From positions 1-19,017 of the forward strand of contig CAZUAH010000254.1 of NCBI GenBank assembly GCA_964617665.1: 19,017 nt of DNA. The letters run 5' to 3'. Source of the DNA: JADHUC01 sp964617665. GTDB taxonomy: Bacteria; Planctomycetota; Planctomycetia; Pirellulales; Pirellulaceae. Position 1 is the stretch's first letter; each line of letters opens with the position of its first letter. The notes below the pieces were generated by a model that worked only from the letters and a program-made list of their open reading frames with translations, ran no database searches and was not told the origin of the DNA. Positions 15,593 to 19,017 of this stretch are shown piece by piece. The translations under genes and the position numbers were made by a program.

Positions 15593-16678
15593 ATGACAAG
15601 CGATACCACCAACGCGAAACTTCAGTTCACTAGCGACAATGCCTCGCCGATTTGCCCGGAGGCATGGGAGGCGGTCGAACGAGCCAATTTCAGTCCGGAA
15701 ACGAGATTTGCACTCCCCTATGGAGATGACCCGATCACGGCCGAGGCGACGCGACGGATCCAGGAAGTCTTCGAAACGGATTGCGAAGTGTTCTTCGTGT
15801 TCAATGGATCTGCCGCCAACGCGCTCGCTCTGACAAGTATGTGTCAGTCCTATCATGGAATTGTCGCTCATCCAATTTCCCATGCAGAAATCGATGAGGC
15901 CAACGCTCCTGAGTTTTTCACGGGCGGAGCCAAGCTGCTGCATATGGACGGCGCCCAGGGCAAGATGAATCCTCGGGGCATGACAAATCTGCTCACGCGT
16001 GGCCACGGCATTCACTCGGCCAAGATTCGAGGTGTTACGATCACGCAAGCCACCGAAGTTGGCACCGTCTATACCTTGGACGAATTGCATGAGCTCGCTG
16101 CCTTGAAACACAAACACGCCGAAATGGATCTCAAGTTCCATATGGACGGCGCGCGTTTCGCCAATGCCCTGGTAGCCTTGGGCAACGTTGCGCCCAAGGA
16201 GCTTTCTTGGCAGGCGGGGATCGACGTGCTCACCTTCGGCGGCACCAAGAACGGATGCCCGGGAACCGAGGCGCTGGTCTTTTTCGATAAGAGTCTGGCC
16301 AGAGATTTTGCCTGGCGGCGCAAACAGGGCGGCCAGCTTGCGTCGAAGATGCGCTATTTGGCCGCCCCTTGGATCGGAATCCTCAAGAATGACGCCTGGC
16401 TGAACAATGCCCGGCATGCCAATGACCACGCACGGAAGCTCGCCAGCGAGTTGACGGCGTTTTCCGAAGTGACCTTGCCGTTCAACGTGGAAACCAACGC
16501 CGTGTTTGCGCAACTGCCGGATGGTCTGGCTGCGGCACTGCATGCCAGCGGCTGGCAGTTCTACGAGTTCCCAGCCGCCAACGCTTGGCGTTTCATGTGC
16601 ACCTGGAACACCACCGCGGAGGCAATTCAGGCGTTGATTGGAGACGTTCGACAGATTCTGACCGAATCAGCCGCGTGA
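15593..16678 (+). CDS. ltaE: Low-specificity L-threonine aldolase-like PLP enzyme
   Basis: A 361-residue fold-type I PLP enzyme of the beta-eliminating lyase/threonine aldolase family, which cleaves L-threonine or L-allo-threonine to glycine and acetaldehyde. It starts with the family-like FTSDNASPICPEAWEAV (12-28). FVFNGSAANALAL (68-80) should contact the cofactor phosphate, FHMDGARFANAL (182-193) carries the ring-nitrogen Asp (D185), and TFGGTKNG (214-221) carries the Schiff-base Lys (K219). Length and motifs fit the Pseudomonas-type low-specificity enzymes. No signal peptide is present, so it is cytosolic, unlike almost all its neighbours. The ribosome binding site is poor (AGAAGG only 2 nt before the ATG), but an in-frame TAG just upstream excludes longer starts. 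Its place after a dehydrogenase may be accidental. Confidence 0.93.
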   Translation: MTSDTTNAKLQFTSDNASPICPEAWEAVERANFSPETRFALPYGDDPITAEATRRIQEVFETDCEVFFVFNGSAANALALTSMCQSYHGIVAHPISHAEIDEANAPEFFTGGAKLLHMDGAQGKMNPRGMTNLLTRGHGIHSAKIRGVTITQATEVGTVYTLDELHELAALKHKHAEMDLKFHMDGARFANALVALGNVAPKELSWQAGIDVLTFGGTKNGCPGTEALVFFDKSLARDFAWRRKQGGQLASKMRYLAAPWIGILKNDAWLNNARHANDHARKLASELTAFSEVTLPFNVETNAVFAQLPDGLAAALHASGWQFYEFPAANAWRFMCTWNTTAEAIQALIGDVRQILTESAA

Positions 16679-16681
16679 TCG

Positions 16682-16707
16682 TCGAAGCTGTAACCAAGGC
16701 GCTTCGA
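16682..16707. terminator. Possible bidirectional terminator hairpin
   Basis: A perfect 7-bp stem (TCGAAGC at 16682-16688 with GCTTCGA at 16701-16707) and a 12-nt loop lie just after the threonine aldolase stop codon, in the gap between two convergent genes. There is no U-tract, so the assignment rests mainly on position. Confidence 0.3.
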
Positions 16708-16742
16708 TGGCACCTTCATTGAAAGACGCATTCGCCCTCGGC

Positions 16743-18686
16743 TCACTCCACACCACTCAAGATGAAGCAAAAGACATTCTGTCGGCGATGAAACGGACTT
16801 TCGTCTGGTGGTTGCGCATCGCCTGCGATGAAGCCTCCCCATTCGGCCGCCTTGTCGCCCCAGTGTCCAGCCTTCACCCGTCTAATCGCCTCGTCCCTCG
16901 GATCCCGGTACGTGTTGCCCTGAAATGTGAGAACCGGGCTGCTGAGGCTCATGCCATCGCCAGGTTCCACAAAGCGAAAGGACAGCGTGTTGGCTTCCAT
17001 CAGGCGCGAGGCGGGGATACGGATCGAATAGTCCTTGCGGGCTTTGGGTTGAAGGGCGCCGACAACTTCATCGTTGAAGAGTACGTCCACTTTGCCGGCG
17101 GGCGCTCGGGGAGTGATCCAGTTGGTGGCAGGGCTCACGCTGAAGGACAGGGTGGCGTCGGCCTCGAACGACAACGAGTCGTCGCCATTGACAACGACGA
17201 ACACCCGCGAGCACACCTCATCGCTGGCGGTGCTTCTCACGCTGAACCGCAGAAGGCCATCGGAGAGGGAGGTTGAATCCACCGTCGTCTCATAAAGTGC
17301 GCGATAGAACGGTCGGCCGATTTCTCGCATTGCCTTCCAGTCCTTGCCGTCCGTTGTGTATTCTAGAGTTTCACCGGGCCGAGGCTGTACCACGTGAGCT
17401 TGAACCTTCACGCGTCCCTTCCATGGCGCACCCACGCGGTGCGATACGATCGCAACGCGCTGTCCCAATCCCTTGTAGAAGCAGTTCAGCTCCTCGCCGG
17501 TGACTCGGTAGATCAGATATCCCTGCGGTGAAAGATCGGGACATAGTTGCTTTGCCTTGGGGTTCCACCAGCAGCCGGACAAGGCCCCGCCGGTGCGGCA
17601 CGGAACAGGATTCTCCTTGTAAGACACAATGTGGTCGTCGCCGACCAGTTGAAGTCGCACGTCATACCGCGTGGCGATTTCACGAAAGTCGGGGCAGAAT
17701 CGAGTCAAATCGCTCTCTGCTGTGGTGACAACAAAGGAGCCGGGTGTGCGGTTGGCCATGTCCTGCTTCAGCCATTCGACATGCATCGGCTGGACCCGGT
17801 TCGTGGGGTACTCCAGTTTCCGACCGTTTACCGGAATCTGCCGCTCGCCGAGGTGATACCCGAAGTCGACAGATACGAAGTGGGTTTTGCCATACTCAAA
17901 CGAAAAGAAATTCGGACCAAGGTATTCCCAATACAATGCCTTGCCGCAGCGGTGGTCTCCGCGAGGAAACTGATCGAGGCGATAGGAGGAATCCGTATGG
18001 TCTCCGGCAACCGAATAATGAGGCATGGTCAAGTGATTCATGATACCCACGTAGTTGCGGAAAGAGGCGTGCCCGGCAGCGGGCGTACCGAGAAGCGCCT
18101 TGTGGAGATTCAGTAGATCGCCGCTGTTCACAACAAAACGGGGCTTGGGGTCCAGAGCGTTGACTTCCTGCACGAATCGACGCATGCCCGCCACGGATCT
18201 GGGGTTTTCGGAGACGTGCGTATCGGTGACATGCACGAAGACGTAATCGTTCTCATCATCGATCGCGGGCTTGAGCGCGAAGTCAATTTTCGTAGCCAAC
18301 GGCTTGTACCAGTCGCCCTGTACATCGCATTGCGAGGGACGAACAATGTAGACGAACACAGCGCTGGGGTCGGGCGTGAGTGTGTAGACTCCCTGCGTAT
18401 TCGTCTTGACAACGGAGTAACCGTCGGTGACCGATACACCTTCGGCTCCTGACGACCGTCCCTGCTCGTGCAACACGACGCGCCCCGATATCTGCGCGGG
18501 AACCGGAGCACCGTAGTCTGGTCTTGGCATCTCCTCTTTCCGCAGTTCAGAGTCCTCCGCTCGTGTTTCTGTTCGGGTTGGCCCGTTCTCAGCGAGAGAC
18601 TCACTCGCAGCCGACAACGTATGGGAACAGACCATCACGACGAGCAAGAGGCGAAGGTGTTGCGTACAGATCACGGTATGCTCCAT
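16743..18686 (-). CDS. Secreted calcineurin-like phosphoesterase with altered metal-ligand motifs
   Basis: A 647-residue protein. A hydrophobic N-terminus (LRLLLVVMVCSHTLSAASES) acts as a Sec signal. Residues about 64-138 form a carboxypeptidase-regulatory/Cna-B-like beta domain (ISGRVVLHEQ...VSVTDGYSVVKTNTQGVYTLTP). The metallophosphatase core at about 148-400 shows VHVTDTHVSE with D155/H157, VVNSGDLLN with D190, SVAGDHTD (225-232) and LVGDDH (347-352). The usual GNH[DE] reads GDHT and the usual GHxH reads GDDH, so some metal ligands are changed. A beta-rich C-terminal region (about 415-647) follows, as in phosphoesterases with an N-terminal beta domain and a C-terminal domain. An AAGGA lies 8 nt before the ATG at 18686. 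It starts 17 bp after the stop of the GDPD-like gene, so both are probably cotranscribed. Confidence 0.87.
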   Translation of the reverse strand: MEHTVICTQHLRLLLVVMVCSHTLSAASESLAENGPTRTETRAEDSELRKEEMPRPDYGAPVPAQISGRVVLHEQGRSSGAEGVSVTDGYSVVKTNTQGVYTLTPDPSAVFVYIVRPSQCDVQGDWYKPLATKIDFALKPAIDDENDYVFVHVTDTHVSENPRSVAGMRRFVQEVNALDPKPRFVVNSGDLLNLHKALLGTPAAGHASFRNYVGIMNHLTMPHYSVAGDHTDSSYRLDQFPRGDHRCGKALYWEYLGPNFFSFEYGKTHFVSVDFGYHLGERQIPVNGRKLEYPTNRVQPMHVEWLKQDMANRTPGSFVVTTAESDLTRFCPDFREIATRYDVRLQLVGDDHIVSYKENPVPCRTGGALSGCWWNPKAKQLCPDLSPQGYLIYRVTGEELNCFYKGLGQRVAIVSHRVGAPWKGRVKVQAHVVQPRPGETLEYTTDGKDWKAMREIGRPFYRALYETTVDSTSLSDGLLRFSVRSTASDEVCSRVFVVVNGDDSLSFEADATLSFSVSPATNWITPRAPAGKVDVLFNDEVVGALQPKARKDYSIRIPASRLMEANTLSFRFVEPGDGMSLSSPVLTFQGNTYRDPRDEAIRRVKAGHWGDKAAEWGGFIAGDAQPPDESPFHRRQNVFCFILSGVE

Positions 18687-18703
18687 TGCTGTAGTCCTTC
18701 CCC

Positions 18704-19017
18704 CTATCTTCTGTCTCGCACCAATTCGAGAAACGTCTGACCGGGTTTTGAAAGAAGCGCATCCGGACGAAGCCTTCTGACGGATCGCCTCATCAGGGCC
18801 GGATCATCGGTCAGTGCGTAGTCCACTCCCAATTCAAGGAAACGATCCGGCGCAATACCGGGTTGCATGTGGGCAGCCGAAGTGCGCACCATGATGCCGT
18901 ATTCGTGGCAGATGGCCACCTTCTCTTTGGTCAGTCCCTTTGTGCAAAACGCATCGATACTTGCGGTCCGGCGGCGCACTCTGCGAGCGCGTGGCCATGA
19001 AGTAGCGGCTCGGATTT
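18704..19017 (-). CDS. C-terminal part of a probable glycerophosphodiester phosphodiesterase-like protein
   Basis: The frame is open from the right edge to a TAG at 18704-18706, about 104 codons; the N-terminus lies outside the window. The segment GLTKEKVAICHEYGIMV followed by FLELGVDYALTDDPALMRR recalls the last strands of the GDPD TIM barrel, where a (L/M)GVDxxxTDxP motif ends the domain. The catalytic Glu/His residues would be upstream and cannot be checked. A GTG at 18979 is not a credible start because the domain continues upstream of it. It ends 17 bp before the phosphoesterase gene, on the same strand. Confidence 0.5.
   Translation of the reverse strand, partial: IRAATSWPRARRVRRRTASIDAFCTKGLTKEKVAICHEYGIMVRTSAAHMQPGIAPDRFLELGVDYALTDDPALMRRSVRRLRPDALLSKPGQTFLELVRDRR

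Noticed and set aside
15536..16543. 335-codon minus-strand open frame opposite the threonine aldolase
   Set aside because: The plus strand encodes all threonine aldolase motifs; the opposite frame has none.
1..19017. CRISPR array, tRNA, rRNA, riboswitch, integrase or defence genes
   Set aside because: I looked for regular direct repeats with spacers, tRNA-like cloverleaf ends and hallmark protein motifs and found none.

Overview
The window looks like chromosomal DNA of a planctomycete (Planctomycetota, probably a Pirellulales-type lineage; family-level placement is inference). The evidence is the gene content: a Cys-type sulfatase, two Tat-exported Gfo/Idh/MocA oxidoreductases, a secreted xylose-isomerase-like TIM barrel, a methyltransferase-like/PQQ-propeller fusion, an HzsA-related dihaem protein, a sialidase-like propeller and a ceramidase-type remnant. 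The DNA is GC-rich and several gaps hold palindromic repeats of the dispersed kind seen in planctomycete genomes. There are no tRNA, rRNA, CRISPR, transposase or phage genes.

Layout. (1) 1-7161, minus strand: four genes read right to left with gaps of 139, 78 and 51 bp, probably one operon: Tat-exported Gfo/Idh oxidoreductase, secreted sugar-isomerase-like TIM barrel, sulfatase, and a large methyltransferase-like + PQQ-propeller protein whose 3' end lies beyond the left edge. (2) 7162-7612: divergent upstream region. (3) 7613-11149, plus strand: an HzsA-related protein (discoidin-like + Fn3-like + propeller + two CxxCH), followed directly after its stop codon by the orphan C-terminal third of a neutral-ceramidase-like protein. 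(4) 11267-12655, minus strand: a sialidase-like Asp-box propeller that carries a C-terminal DUF1805-type domain. (5) 12656-13151: a repeat island with two different palindromic elements. (6) 13152-16678, plus strand: a frameshifted six-motif kelch protein, a second Gfo/Idh oxidoreductase, and a low-specificity threonine aldolase. (7) 16743-19017, minus strand: a secreted calcineurin-like phosphoesterase with altered metal-ligand motifs, and upstream of it the C-terminus of a probable glycerophosphodiester phosphodiesterase that enters from the right edge.

How the parts fit together (inference). Nearly every product has a Sec or Tat signal, so this is a periplasmic/cell-surface toolkit. The sulfatase, isomerase and dehydrogenase set fits removal of sulfate from glycans and sugar rearrangement; the propeller proteins may bind or scaffold. 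I see no complete previously undescribed system. The most unusual items are the sialidase-like/DUF1805 fusion, the discoidin/Fn3/HzsA-like architecture, the phosphoesterase with substituted ligands, the ceramidase remnant joined in frame behind a stop codon, the heptamer repeats and long hairpin inside the PQQ-propeller gene, and the nested inverted repeat that ends 4 bp before the kelch ribosome binding site.
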